A stretch of DNA of 64,000 nucleotides, from the NCBI RefSeq assembly GCF_000003815.2, contig NC_049994.1:16292523-16356522 (forward strand), in the 5' to 3' direction. Source of the stretch: Branchiostoma floridae (Eukaryota > Chordata > Leptocardii > Amphioxiformes > Branchiostomatidae). The position numbers and the translations under genes are program-made. How positions within the stretch are numbered: position 1 is the stretch's first letter; each line of letters begins with the position of its first letter. Of the stretch, positions 1 through 15,570 are shown one piece after another. A model generated the notes under the pieces. The model ran no database searches. It saw only the letters and a program-made list of their open reading frames with translations, and was not told where the DNA came from.

Positions 1-275
1 TGAGCACCCGTTTATCTGAAGTGTGCATATATACCTTGGGACTGATGCTGTATCTACTAACCTCGTTCACCATTCCAAGCTTTTGACACTCTGGAGGGAA
101 GGGGCGGGGGGGTGCGAGAGAAGGCTGTGAAGGGCAAAAAACAACTTGGAAGTAGTCTGCACCAAGGAAGTTGGCTTCAGAACATTAGTCCTCTTTCAAA
201 TGGCTTCTATATCCTATAGAGTACGATACAAGATAAATAACAATACTAACGCCCCTTGGAAATGTAGACTCGCCC

Positions 276-289
276 GTTACCATGGTAAC
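276..289. promoter_or_regulatory. Perfect X-box palindrome (unit A)
   Basis: GTTACCATGGTAAC is a full palindrome matching the RFX X-box consensus (GTNNCC AT GGNNAC). It lies about 75 bp before a TATTTAA-like stretch. RFX sites often control ciliary genes, but no gene start is recognised here, so a function is only inferred. Confidence 0.4.
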
Positions 290-3200
290 GGATATGGGTA
301 CACGGCGCAATCTGCAGTCAAAATATGCGGGATGGCGCCCGGTTATGAACCCTATTTAATTTTTTGCTCCAGCGCTATTCGTTCATTTTGTATGAATATT
401 TTTCACTTTTATTTCAGGTCTCATTGATGAGTTTTTTTCTTCCCATAGACTTCTATGTTATAATTCGTGATTTACATGGGCGCGTTCATAATGAAGATAC
501 GTAACATTTTAGCAGATTTTTCATTCCGAAGTATGTTGAGCACATTAACCCTACATCGTGGGAAAGAATTGCCAACGTCAACCACACATAGGTTCTTTTT
601 TTATAGCAATTACAAACTACGATTTAAGTCAATCCCCCCCCAAAAGGCCCTTCTTCGCTGTTAGTGTACAACCGCACCACTCAGAACCCAGGACAGTGTA
701 CCTCCGACCTGGCGCGCGGCTGCAAAACTTTACCTGCTACTTTCTTCAGTTACAAACAAGCTTTCACCAATCTAACTTTTCAGATCAGTTCAGCTACCTA
801 AAAGGGAATTTCTTACCGCTAAAAACACGCGTCCATGCAGCCATTTATTTTTTGGCTCGGATCTAGTTTAGGGTGCCCACTCGCGGAGTAATACATCAAT
901 CAGACCTTAAATCACTTATGGCCTACCGATCATTTACATTTGTAATACTTCGCAGTCTGTTCATGTGAAATACCTTCAGTCGCTTAAGCATTGTTACATT
1001 TGAATTTCAGTTATGACTATCGTTATCTTTGAGATTCCAAAATCTCAGTTATACTACTTTTGAATTTCTGTTTTCTATTGTTATGGCTGGATTGAAATCT
1101 CTGTGTATCATTTACGCCAGTCTTTAATTGGTACTACATGTACTATCATCAATCAGTCGGATGGTTCATCAACTTTTTCCTTGTTCTTTGAAAAACCCAA
1201 TAAAAATATAAGAAAAAACAAAACAAGAAGAAGTCCACACAGAGTACTCTAGGGCAGGGTTCTGCCCAAATAATTTAATCAACTCATGGTCACAGCAAAT
1301 AACAAATCTCCATTGGTGGATGAATACAAACTTGACATTATTTCATTGAACTAGAGAGTCGACCTATCACAAGACTGTTGCCATGGTTACTGTTGCCACG
1401 GTTACCTGGAATGGCAAGCACCAGAGTCGATCGACGGAAAGGGCGAGGCTCCCCGATACCAGTGGACTATAGATTTCTCTAAAACCTCTCGACAACAATT
1501 ACGTCCACACAATTTGACTCATCAGTCATCGCTCAGTAATACCATAATCATCAATTTATAATCACTTAAATCTAGATTATAACACTTCTTTTTTGTCATC
1601 ATAAAAATCTTGTAGATATCTGTGTAAAGATACCGCTTTCTGAACTCACTTAAGTACTCGGAAGGAATTGACGTACTTGATTTCATTGATAAAAGATTAT
1701 ACAACAAGAGGTGTGAAATCTTGCCACTGGATCAGCGTTAAGAGACCCTTCCCTTTCGTTAGTGGTTTGGTTATTGTGTGGCTGTGAGAGTTTCTCCTAG
1801 TAAGTGTGTTTTTCTGTACGACTAGCCCTTGTGTGTAGAATAAAACTGATATAAGCGGGTTGTGGGGTGTGTTACCGTCCTCACATTTATCTAAAAACAT
1901 AACCTCTGTATTCTACAGCGTTTATGATTCATTGTAATGCTACAAATCTGTTCTTTTCTCTGTGCTTGCCATTGCAAGATTGGAGCAGCAGTTATTAATA
2001 CTAATAAGCCATTGACTTAAAACAACGCTAGGTACAAAAAGCGTATGAAGCTTGTGAGTAACGAAAAGCCACGAGTGGGGAGCTGGGCACAAAAATCTCT
2101 TTCGACATTGCACAAAATGTAGGCTGGCGAGAACAGCTGTCCCCCAAAACAAAATCACACAGTTCAAGACTTTATTTCTTCATCATCATCATCATCATAT
2201 ATACGCACAAATATACTGTGTCAGGAAATACCTGTATATTCTCACGCCACATATCGAGTAAGCCGTATCTACATACGTGTGTGGGGCATATCACGTTGTA
2301 TCCACGATACAACAGTCACTACGACAGTTCTGAGGGACAACCTCGCCCGCGCCAACCGGTCTTCAAATAAAAAATGGGTGAAAAAATTCTCTCTTATCTT
2401 GCACGACGTTCTCTTGTATAGATACACATTAAATATACACTACACCAAAACGGCTTTTCTATCTGATTTCTCACCTATTCAACATCCTAGGGAATCGGAG
2501 CGCTATCTATAGCCACACCATGGTCGTACTTGGTTATATAGATAATATACAGGTGTCTAAGCAGCATAACCAGGGTGCTGGAAGGATCCCAGCCACAGAG
2601 AGAGAAATGGCACTAGTACATTTACACTTGGGGGGAGGGGGGCGGATGTCACATGCGACCTTGAAAGACAAGTTCCGATAGAAAAACATACATATATAGA
2701 GAGAGCGAGAAGATAAAACAACACGGGTGCATGCTTTTTGCACAATTTTTTGCACATGCATGGATCAAAGTATTTCCCAGTAAGTACCCTATGTGTGTAA
2801 CAATATTGCTTATTAAATATCAGAACCCTAAGAATTTCCAGGATTCTCAGAGAAGTTGCACGTAAGAGTAAACGGAAAAACAGACCATACATTTATGACT
2901 TATACTATTAAAAGGAAGCATTGGTAATACATAAGACAGGTTTACACAGAAGGCGGAAAGAGCAAAAATGGACAATTTCATGTGAAGATACCGTCTTTCA
3001 AACTAGCATACTGACAGGTTGGTGGAAGGAGTGTAGAAACTTAACGAGCAAATCAATTAGGAGTACAGTCATAAGACAGCAAACAGAGATGTGTACAAAA
3101 ATCTGAAAGAAAAGTTGCAGGAACGACGTTTCTTAAGATTTCTGAAAGGCACCTTGGCTGAAGGAAGAACTTCCTACTCCATAATATGTTCCACATCCCA

Positions 3201-3554
3201 GAATGCACCGCACAGCCGCTGTAAGCAGTGCAGTGCATCATGGAACCCCGTGCAACTCCAGCAGCTTGGTGTACTTTGACCTCTGGCCCAAGATTGAAAG
3301 GTTCATCTCCTAGACTACGACAACAGTGCACGTTCACATATCATATTACCGACAACGTTACGTGGTGAGGCTTAGAGGGTTATGGCTGTGGGCTCCCAGC
3401 ATGAAACTTGTTTATTAGTTTATTACCCAACGAACAGAGAGAACATCAGAGTAGAGTAGAAGGCAGCACTACAGTACTGAGGAGAGAGGCAACCTAGTCA
3501 GACACGTGACTGAACGCTAGAACTACACAACGTGTGGCTACAAAAATACCATAT

Positions 3555-3938
<384 letters not shown>

Positions 3939-4208
3939 TCATCAGGTTAGTATGTCACGGAATAAAGACTCTTTTTACACAACCACAACTTTATTTTCAC
4001 AGACGATTAAAAAAAAAAAACCTTTTGTGCATCAATTGTACAAGGTAAAAAAGCATGCCATATACTGAATACATTGCTACAGTTCCATAAGGCTAATCTA
4101 CTTAATACAAGCGTGTATTATTCTGTCATCTTCCTCGGGGCGATTCGGACTGGTTCACATTGTACCGCAGCAATATGTGTCGCTGCCTACAGATGCAGTC
4201 ACAAACGC

Positions 4209-4384
4209 TAATCTCCAAGCAGATCCTACGGTAGCATAAGATAGTATCAAAAGCTGGCAAAGGATTCAAGCTGGCTTAGGAGTGTGTTTCGCTACCGGCA
4301 AATGTACGCCTCTTCAATGGCTGACTACACTCCTTGGCCAGTTTGGTACTATCTTATGCCATTGTAGGATCTGCTTGGAGATTA
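4209..4384. mobile_element. 176-bp hAT-like MITE (unit A)
   Basis: Terminal inverted repeats TAATCTCCAAGCAGATCCTA / TAGGATCTGCTTGGAGATTA extend into an imperfect hairpin. It is flanked by a perfect 8-bp duplication ACAAACGC (4201-4208 and 4385-4392), as expected for the hAT superfamily. The same insertion is present in every unit, so it predates the array. Confidence 0.8.
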
Positions 4385-5964
4385 ACAAACGCAAGGTATT
4401 TAAGGACGGTCACCAAAACATTGGTTAGAGTAAAGTCGTGGTTGTTTTGAAAAGAGTCTCTTTATTCACAAAGGTGAACTGTTTCAAGTCTCAGGTTAGT
4501 AACAGTTGATTTAATTTTCAAGCAGATGTTTAGGGAGGCTAAGTCGTTCATTTTGTAACTGCTGCTGCCCTTCCCTGGTTGCAAACTCCTTTTTGTTTGT
4601 TTGTATCGCATACCAGCTAAACTTCCTTATGGTGAAACATATCCGGGCAACTCTATGACAGAATCTCACACCATGAACGACCCCTACTCTTTTCTGGTAA
4701 GTGTGACGGGTTCTTTAACATGCTCGAGGTCTGGCTCTCCTCCAACACCAGACCCCAGGACCTCCATTTCACGTCATATTGAGAGTTGTACTTAGCGGAA
4801 GCGAAGTCAAGTTGGGAAATTGGTGAAAAGAGCTAGAATAGGATGAATATCAGGCTATAAGACACGTTGCATAAGAGTGTGAGGGAGGGGGGCGTACATA
4901 ACAGCCCGGTCACATTTGTATATGGTCATCGTACAATTACAAGTTGACGGAATTCTTAGGATTGTAGTGCATAGTACAAAAAATTTAGCTGTCTTGCTTC
5001 TGGAAAGACTAATTGTCGGCTGCCGGCTCTGTCACAGCCTGCTTGAAAATTGTACAAAATCAAAATCGTTTGACGACCTTTAACGAATGTGACCACGCTG
5101 TGATGGAACATTGGTTACAGCCGGGACATTGCAGCATGCGTCATCATGTGTGCCCAAACCAACCATCAGCCAGAAACGAACACACGCCAAACAAGAGCAC
5201 ATCCAGATGAGAGAAATCATCATCATCACTACATGCCAAACGTGAGGGCAAATCGGAAAACAAAAGAACTGAAGCTTGGATATACCCTTCGGGATTTTCT
5301 TCTTGTCATAATAGTCTTCATATTCACGACTGAAACGCTGGGGCCGTCGGGGACCTACGGAGAAGAGAGTGGCCCAGCCACGAAGGGGAACTTACAATCA
5401 GCATCACGATTCCTGAACACAAACACGCTGTAAAAAAACACTCTGGTTTTGGTATCGGTGTAAAGAAAATAGGAGCAACTGACGTCAATTCTCATAATTC
5501 TGCCAGTACCAAAGGCTGCCAAATTTGAAAAAAAAAAAAAAAACAGGTCTTTAATCCTTCCACATTGGATGTGATCCAGTGGAAAAACATTGCAAACACA
5601 CAACAAACAAACAAACAGACCAAAAATATATACCTCCATTTTCATGGAGGCAAAAAAAAACAACATTGTCAAGGCCTTCTCGAGAATGATTTTGAGCACC
5701 CGTTTATCTGAAGTGTGCATATATACCTTGGGACTGATGCTGTATCTACTAACCTCGTTCACCATTCCAAGCCTTTTACACTCTGGAGGGAAGGGGGGGG
5801 GTGCGAGAGAAGGCTGTGAAGGGCAAAAAACAACTTGGAAGTAGTCTGCACCAAGGAAGTTGGCTTCAGAACATTAGTCCTCTTTCAAATGGCTTCTATA
5901 TCCAGTAGAGTGTGATACAAGATAAATAACAATAATAACGCCCCTTGGAAATGTAGACTCGCCC

Positions 5965-5978
5965 GTTACCATGGTAAC
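5965..5978. promoter_or_regulatory. X-box palindrome (unit B)
   Basis: Identical 14-mer at the same cassette offset. Confidence 0.4.
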
Positions 5979-7034
5979 GGATATGGGTACACGGCGTAAT
6001 CTGCAGTCAAAATATGCGGGGTGGCGCCCGGTTATGAACCCTATTTAAATTTTTGCTCCAGCGCTATTCGTTGATTTTGTATGAATATTGTTCACTTTTA
6101 TTTCAGGTCTCATTGATGAGTTTTTTCTTCCCATAGACTTCTATGTTATAATTCGTGATTTACATGGGCGCGTTCATAATGAAGCTACGTAACATTTTAG
6201 CAGATTTTTCATTCCGAAGTATGTTGAGCACATTAACCCTATATCGTGGGAAAGAATTGCCAACGTTAACTATACATAGGTTCTTTTTTTATAGCAATTA
6301 CAAACTACGATTTAAGTCAATCCCTCCAAAAGGCCCTTCTTCGCTGTTAGTGTACAACCGCACCACTCAGAACCCAGGACAGTGTACCTCCGACCTGGCG
6401 CGCGGCTGCAAAACTTTACCTGCTACTTTCTTCAGTTACAAAGAAGCTTTCACCGATCTTACTTTTGAGATCAGTTCCGCTACCTAAAAGGGAATTTCTT
6501 ACCGCTAAAAACACGCGTCCATGCAACCGTTTACTTTTTGGCTCGGATCTCCTTTAAGGTGCCCACTCGCGGAGTAATACATCAATCAGACCTTAAGTGA
6601 CTTATGGTCTACCGATCTGATAAAATTACATTTGTAATACTTTGCAGTCTGTCCATGTTAAATTGGAACACCTTCAGACGCTTAAGCATTGTTGCATTTG
6701 AATTTCAGTTCTGACTATTGTTATCTTTGAGATTCCATATTACTTTTCAATGTCTGTTTTCTATTGTTATGGCTAGATTGTAATCTCTGCGTATCATTTA
6801 CGCAAGTCTTTATATTGGTACTACATGTATTATCATCAATCTGTCGGATGGTTCATCGAGTTTTTCCTGGTTATTTTGTTCTTTGAAAAACCCAATAAAA
6901 ATATAAGAAAAAACAAAACTAGAAGAAGTCCACACAGAGTACTCTAGGGCAGGGTTCTGCCCAAATAATTTAATCAACTCATGGTCACAGCAAATAACAA
7001 TCTCCATTGGTGGATGAATACAAAACTTGACATT

Positions 7035-7134
7035 NNNNNNNNNNNNNNNNNNNNNNNNNNNNNNNNNNNNNNNNNNNNNNNNNNNNNNNNNNNNNNNNNN
7101 NNNNNNNNNNNNNNNNNNNNNNNNNNNNNNNNNN
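7035..7134. other. Assembly gap (100 N)
   Basis: Round-number gap inside unit B. By comparison with unit A it should hold the segment between the CTTGACATT and ATGGTTACTG motifs. Confidence 0.99.
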
Positions 7135-9310
7135 ATGGTTACTGTTGCCACGGTTACCTGGAATGGCAAGCACCAGAGTCGATCGACGGAAAGGGCGAGG
7201 CTCCCCGATACCAGTGGACTACAGATTTCTCTAAAACCTCTCGACAACAATTACGTCCACACAATTTGACTCATCGCTCAGTAATACCATAATCATCAAT
7301 TTATAATCACTTAAATCTAGATTATAACACTTCATTCTTTTTTGTCGTCATAAAAATCTTGTAGATATCTGTGTAAAGATACCGCTTACTTAACTCACTT
7401 AAGTACTCGGAAGGAATTGACGTACTTGATTTCATTGATAAAAGATTATACAACAAGAGGTGTGAAATCTTGCCACTGGATCAGCGTTAAGAGACCGTTC
7501 CCTTTCGTTAGTGGTTTGGTTATTGTGTGGCTGTGAGAGTTTCTCCTAGTAAGTGTGTTTTTCTGTACGACTAGCCCTTGTGTGTAGAATAGAACTGATA
7601 TAAGCGGGTTGTGGGGTGTGTTACCGTCCTCACATTTATCTAAAAACATAATCTCTGTATTCTACAGCGTTTATGATTCATTGTAATGCTACAAATCTGT
7701 TCTTTTCTCTGTGCTTGCCATTGCAAGATTGGAGCAGCAGTTATTAATACTAAGCCATTGACTTAAAACAACGCTAGGTACAAAAAGCGTATGAAGCTTG
7801 TGAGTAACGAAAAGCCACGACTGGGGAGGGCACAAAAATCTCTTTCGACATTGCACAAAATGTAGGCTGGCGAGAACAGCTGTCCCCCAAAACAAAATCA
7901 CACAGTTCAAGACTTTATTTCTTCATCATCATCATCATCATATATACGCACAAATATACTGTGTCAGGAAATACCTGTATATTCTCACACCACATATCGA
8001 GTAAGCCGTATCTACATACGTGTGTGGGGCATATCACGTTGTATCCACGATACAACAGTCACTACAACAGTTCTGAGGGACAACCTCGCCCGCGCCAACC
8101 GGTCTTCAAATAAAAAATGGGTGAAAAAATTCTCTCTTATCTTGCACGACGTTCTCTTGTATAGATACACATTAAATATACACTACACCAAAACGGCTTT
8201 TCTATCTGATTTCTCACCTATTCAACATCCTAGGGAATCGGAGCGCTATCTATAGCCACACCATGGTCGTACTTGGTTATATAGATAATATACAGGTGTC
8301 TAAGCAGCATAACCAGGGTGCTGGAAGGATCCCAGCCACAGAGAGAGAAATGGCACTAGTACATTTACACTTGGGGGGGAGGGGGGCGGATGTCACATGC
8401 GACCTTGAAAGACAAGTTCCGATAGAAAAACATACATATATAGAGCGAGAGAGCGAGAAGATAAAACAACACGGGTGCATGCTTTTTGAACAAATTTTTT
8501 GCACATGCATGGATCAAAGTATTTCCCAGTAAGTACCCTATGTGTGTAACAATATTGCTTATTAAATATCAGAACCCTAAGACTTTCCAGGATTCTCAGA
8601 GAAGTTGCACGTAAGAGTAAACGGAAAAACAGACCATACATTTATGACTTATACTATTAAAAAGAAGCATTGGTAATGCATAAGACAGGTTTACACAGAA
8701 GGCGGAAAGAGCAAAAATTGACAATTTCATGTGAAGATACCGTCTTTCAAACTAGCATAATGACAGGTTGGTGGAAGGAGTGTAGAAACTTAACGAGCAA
8801 ATCAATTAGGAGTACAGTCATAAGACAGCAAACAGAGATGTGTACAAAAATCTGAAAGAAAAGTTGCAGGAACGACGTTTCTTAAGATTTCTGAAAGGCA
8901 CCTTGGCTGAAGGAAGAACTTCCTACTCCATAATATGTTCCACATCCCAGAATGCACCACACAGCCGCTGTAAGCAGTGCAGTGCATCATGGAACCCCGT
9001 GCAACTCCAGCAGCTTGGTGTACTTTGACCTCTGACCTCTGGCCCAAGATTGAAAGGTTCATCTCCTAGACTACGACAACAGTGCACGTTCACATATCAT
9101 ATTACCGACAACGTTACGTGGTGAGGCTTAGAGGGTTATGGCTGTGGGCTCCCAGCATGAAACTTGTTTATTAGTTTATTACCCAACGAACAGAGAGAAC
9201 ATCAGAGTAGAGTAGAAGGCAGCACTACAGTACTGAGGAGAGAGGCAACCTAGTCAGACACGTGACTGAACGCTAGAACTACACAACGTGTGGCTACAAA
9301 AATACCATAT

Positions 9311-9694
<384 letters not shown>

Positions 9695-9965
9695 TCATCA
9701 GGTTAGTGTGTCACGGAATAAAGACTTTTTTTTTACACAACCACAACTTTATTTTCACAGACGATTAAAAAAAAACAACTTTTGTGCATCAATTGTACAA
9801 GGTAAAAAAGCATGCCATATACTGAATACATAACTACAGTTCCATAAGGCTAATCTACTTAATACAAGCGTGTATTATTCTGTCATCTTCCTCGGGGCGA
9901 TTCGGACTGGTTCACATTGTACCGCAGCAACATGTGTCGCTGCCTACAGATGCAGTCACAAACGC

Positions 9966-10141
9966 TAATCTCCAAGCAGATCCTACGGTAGCATAAGATA
10001 GTATCAAAAGCTGGCAGATGAGTGAAGCCGGCTTAGGAGTGTGTTTCGCTACCGGCAAATGTACGCCTCTCCAATGGCTGACTACACTCCTTGGCCAGTT
10101 TGGTACTATCTTATGCCATTGTAGGATCTGCTTGGAGATTG
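9966..10141. mobile_element. 176-bp hAT-like MITE (unit B)
   Basis: Orthologous insertion, with ACAAACGC on both sides (9958-9965, 10142-10149). The last element base is G instead of A. Confidence 0.8.
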
Positions 10142-11529
10142 ACAAACGCAAGGTATTTAAGGACGGTCACCAAAACATCGGTGAAAGTAAAGTTGTAGTT
10201 GTTTTAAAAAGAGTGAGATTCTTTATTCACAAAGGTGAACTGTTTCAAGTCTCAGGTTAGTAACAGTTGTTTGGTTTTCAAGCAGATGTTTGGGGAGGCT
10301 AAGTCGATACATTTTGTGACTGCTGCTGCCCTTCCCTGTTGCAAACTCCTTTTTGTTTGTTTGTATCGCATACCAGCTAAACTTCCTCATGGTGAAACAT
10401 ATCCGGGCAACTCTATGACAGAATCTCACACCATGAACGACCCCTACTCTTTTCTGGTAAGTGTGATGGGTTCTTTAACATGCTCGAGGTGTGGCTCTCC
10501 TCCAACACCAGACCCCAGGACCTACATTTCACGTCATATTGAGAGTTGTACTTAGTGGAAGCGGAGTCAAGTTGGGAAATTGGTGAAAAGAGCTAGAATA
10601 GGATGGATATCGGCCTATAAGACACGTTGCATAAGAGGGTGAGGGAGGGGGGCGTACATAACAGTCCGGTCACATTTGTCATATGGTCATCGTACAATTA
10701 CAAGTTGACGAAATTCTTAGGATTGTCGTGCATAGTACAAAAAAATTTAGCTGTCATGCTACTGGAAAGACTTTGATGATTGTCAGCTGATGGTTCTGTC
10801 ACAGCCTGCTTGAAAATTGTACAAAATCAAAATCGTTTGACGACCTTTAACGAATGTGACCACGCTGTGATGGAACATTTGTTAACCAGCCGGGACATTG
10901 CAGCATGCGTCATCATGTGTGCCAAAACCAACCATCAGCCAGAAACGAACACACGCCAAACAAGAGCACATCCAGATGAGAGAAATCATCATCATCACTA
11001 CATGCCAAACGTGAGGGCAAATCGGAAACAAAAGAAATGAAGCTTGGATATACCCTTCGCGATTTTCTTCTTGTCATAATAGTCTTCGTATTCACGACTG
11101 AAACGCTGTGGCCGTCTGGGACCTACGGAGAAGAGAGTGGCCCAGCCACGAAGGGAAACTTACAATCAGCATCACGATTCATAAACACAAACACGCTGTA
11201 AAAAACACTCTGGTTTTGGTATCGGTGGAAAGAAAATAGGAGCAACTGACGTCAATTCTCATAATTCTTATCTGAAGTGTGCATATATACCTTGGGACTG
11301 ATGCTGTATCTACTAACCTCGTTCACCATTCCAAGCTTTTGACACTCTGGAGCGAAGGGGGGGGGGTGCAAGAGAAGGCTGTGAAGGGCAAAAAACAACT
11401 TGGAAGTAGTCTGCACCAAGGAAGGTGGCTTCAGAACATTAGTCCTCTTTCAAATGGCTTCTATATCCAGTAGAGTACGATACAAGATAAATAACAATAA
11501 TAACGCCCCTTGGAAATGTAGACTCGCCC

Positions 11530-11543
11530 GTTACCATGGTAAC
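11530..11543. promoter_or_regulatory. X-box palindrome (unit C)
   Basis: Identical 14-mer. The following ACGGCG present in other units is deleted here. Confidence 0.4.
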
Positions 11544-14500
11544 GGATATGGGTACACAATCTGCAGTCAAAATACTAGTATGCGGGGTGGCGCCCGGTTA
11601 TGAACCCTATTTAATTTTTTGCTCCAGCGCTATTCGTTGATTTTGTATGAATATTTTTCACTTTTATTTCAGGTCTCATTGATGAGTTTTTTCTTCCCAT
11701 AGACTTCTATGTTATAATTCGTGATTTACATGGGCGCGTTCATAACGAAGCTACGTAAAATTTTAGCAGATTTTTCATTCCGAAGTATGTTGAGCACATT
11801 AACCCTATATCGTGGAAAAGAATTGCCAACGTTAACTATACATAGGTTCTTTTTTTATAGCAATTAAACTACGATTAGTCAATCCCCCCAAAAGGCCCTT
11901 CTTCGCTGTTAGTGTACAACCGCACCACTCAGAACCCAGGACAGTGTACCTCCGACCTGGCGCGCGGCTGCAAAACTTTACCTGCTACTTTCTTCAGTTA
12001 CAAACAAGCTTTCACCGATCTAACTTTTCAGATCAGTTCCGCTACCTAAAAGGGAATTTCTTACCGCTAAAAACACACGTCCATGCAACCGTTTACTTTT
12101 GGGCTCGGATCTCTTTTAGGGTGCCCACTCGCGGAGTAATACATCAATCAGACCTTAAATGACTTATGGTCTACCGATCTGATAAAATTACATTTGTAAT
12201 ACTTTGCAGTCTGTTCATGTTAAATTGGAACACCTTCAGACGCTTAAGCATTGTTACATATGCATTTCAGTTCTGACTATCTTATCTTTGAGATTCCAGA
12301 ATCTCAGTTATACTACTTTTGAATTTCTGTTGTCTTTTGTTATGGCTAGATTGGATTGAAATCTCTGCGTATCATTTACGCAAGTCTTTATATTGGTACT
12401 ACATGTAATATCATCAATCTGTCGGATGGTTCACCAAGTTCTTCCTTGTTATTCTGTTCTTTGAAAAACCCAATAAAAATATAAGAAAAAACAAAACAAG
12501 AAGAAGTCCACACAGAGTACTCTAGGGCAGAGTTCTGCCCAAATAATTTAATCAACTCATGGTCACAGCAAATAACAAATCTCCATTGGTGGATGAATAC
12601 AAACTTGACATTATTTCATTGAACTAGAGAGTCGACCTATCACAAGACTGTTGCCATGGTTACTGTTGCCACGGTTACCTGGAATGGCAAGCACCAGAGT
12701 CGATCGACGGAAAGGGCGAGGCTCCCCGATACCAGTGGACTATAGATTTCTCTAAAACCTCTCGACAACAATTACGTCCACACAATTTGACTCATCGCTC
12801 AGTAATACCATAATCATCAATTTATAATCACTTAAATCTAGATTATAACACTTCTTTTTTGTCGTCATAAAAGTCTTGTAGATATCTTTGTAAAGATACC
12901 GCTTTCTTAACTCACTTAAGTACTCGGAAGGAATTGACGTACTTGATTTCATTGATAAAAGATTATACAACAAGAGGTGTGAAATCTTGCCACTGGATCA
13001 GCGTTAAGAGACCCTTCCCTTTCGTTAGTGGTTTGGTTATTGTGTGGCTGTGAGAGTTTCTCCTAGTAAGTGTGTTTTTCTGTACGACTAGCCCTTGTGT
13101 GTAGAACAGAACTGATATAAGCGGGTTGTGGGGTGTGTTACCGTCCTCACATTTATCTAAAAACATAATCTCTGTATTCTACAGCGTTTATGATTCATTG
13201 TAATGCTACAAATCTGTTCTTTTCTCTGTGCTTGCCATTGCAAGATTGGAGCAGCAGTTATTAATACTAAGCCATTGACTTAAAACAACGCTAGGTACAA
13301 AAAGCGTATGAAGCTTGTGAGTAACGAAAAGCCACGACTGGGGAGGGCACAAAAATCTCTTTCGACATTGCACAAAATGTAGGCTGGCGAGAACAGCTGT
13401 CCCCCAAAACAAAATCACACAGTTCAAGACTTTATTTCTTCATCATCATCATCATCATCATATATACGCACAAATATACTGTGTCAGGAAATACCTGTAT
13501 ATTCTCACACCACATATCGAGTAAGCCGTATCTACATACGTGTGTGGGGCATATCACGTTGTATCCACGATACAACAGTCACTACGACAGTTCTGAGGGA
13601 CAACCTCGCCCGCGCCAACCGGTCTTCAAATAAAAAATGGGTGAAAAAATTCTCTCTTATCTTGCACGACGTTCTCTTGTATAGATACACATTAAATATA
13701 CACTACACCAAAACGGCTTTTCTATCTGATTTCTCACCTATTCAACATCCTAGGGAATCGGAGCGCTATCTATAGCCACACCATGGTCGTACTTGGTTAT
13801 ATAGATAATATACAGGTGTCTAAGCAGCATAACCAGGGTGCTGGAAGGATCCCAGCCACAGAGAGAGAAATGGCACTAGTACATTTACACTTGGGGGGAG
13901 GGGGGCGGATGTCACATGCGACCTTGAAAGACAAGTTCCGATAGAAAAACATACATATATAGAGAGAGCGAGAAGATAAAACAACACGGGTGCATGCTTT
14001 TTGAACAATTTTTTTGCACATGCATGGATCAAAGTATTTCCCAGTAAGTACCCTATGTGTGTAACAATATTGCTTATTAAATATCAGAACCCTAAGAATT
14101 TCCAGGATTCTCAGAGAAGTTGCACGTAAGAGTCAACGGAAAAACAGACCATACATTTATGACTTATACTATTAAAAAGAAGCATTGGTAATACATAAGA
14201 CAGGTTTACACAGAAGGCGGAAAGAGCAAAAATTGACAATTTCATGTGAAGATGCCGTCTTTCAAACTAGCATACTGACAGGTTGGTGGAAACTTAACGA
14301 GCAAATCAATTAGGAGTACAGTCATAAGACAGCAAACAGAGATGTGTACAAAAATCTGAAAGAAAAGTTGCAGGAACGACGTTTCTTAAGATTTCTGAAA
14401 GGCACCTTGGCTGAAGGAAGAACTTCCTACTCCATAATATGTTCCACATCCCAGAATGCACCACACAGCCGCTGTAAGCAGTGCAGTGCATCATGGAACC

Positions 14501-14807
14501 CCGTGCAACTCCAGCAGCTTGGTGTACTCTGACCTCTGGCCCAAGATTGAAAGGTTCATCTCCTAGACTACGACAACAGTGCACGTTCACATATCATATT
14601 ACCGACAACGTTACGTGGTGAGGCTTAGAGGGTTATGGCTGTGGGCTCCCAGCATGAAACTTGTTTATTAGTTTATTACCCAACGAACAGAGAGAACATC
14701 AGAGTAGAGTAGAAAGCAGCACTACAGTACTGAGGAGAGAGGCAACCTAGTCAGACACGTGACTGAACGCTAGAACTACACAACGTGTGGCTACAAAAAT
14801 ACCATAT

Positions 14808-15191
<384 letters not shown>

Positions 15192-15461
15192 TTATCAGGT
15201 TAGTATCTCACGGAATAAAGACTTTTTTTACACAACCACAACTTTATTTTCACAGACGATTAAAAGAAAACAACTTTTGTGCATCAATTGTACAAGGTAA
15301 AAAAAGCATGCCATATACTGAATACATAGCTACAGTTCTATAAGACTAATCTACTTAATACAAGCGTGTATTATTCTGTCATCTTCCCCAGGGCAATTCG
15401 GACTGGTTCACATTGTACCGCAGCAATATGTGTCGCTGCCTACAGATGCAGTCACAAACGC

Positions 15462-15508
15462 TAATCTCCAATCAGATCCTACGGTAGCATAAGATAGTAT
15501 CAAAAGCT
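15462..15508. mobile_element. Left end of the 176-bp MITE (unit C), interrupted
   Basis: The left ACAAACGC and the first 47 bp are present. The sequence then changes to unrelated DNA (TCTTATTAGGTTCACCGG...) and runs into a gap, suggesting another insertion or a misassembly. Confidence 0.7.
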
Positions 15509-15570
15509 GTCTTATTAGGTTCACCGGAGCGGCATGCTATGCTGCCTGCCGTCTTCCTATACCTTAACGA

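Noticed and set aside
1697-1900. Recurrent 67-, 73- and 77-residue open frames in all array units
   Set aside because: They are conserved only because the units are recent duplicates. They show no family resemblance, splice structure or frame-preserving change pattern.
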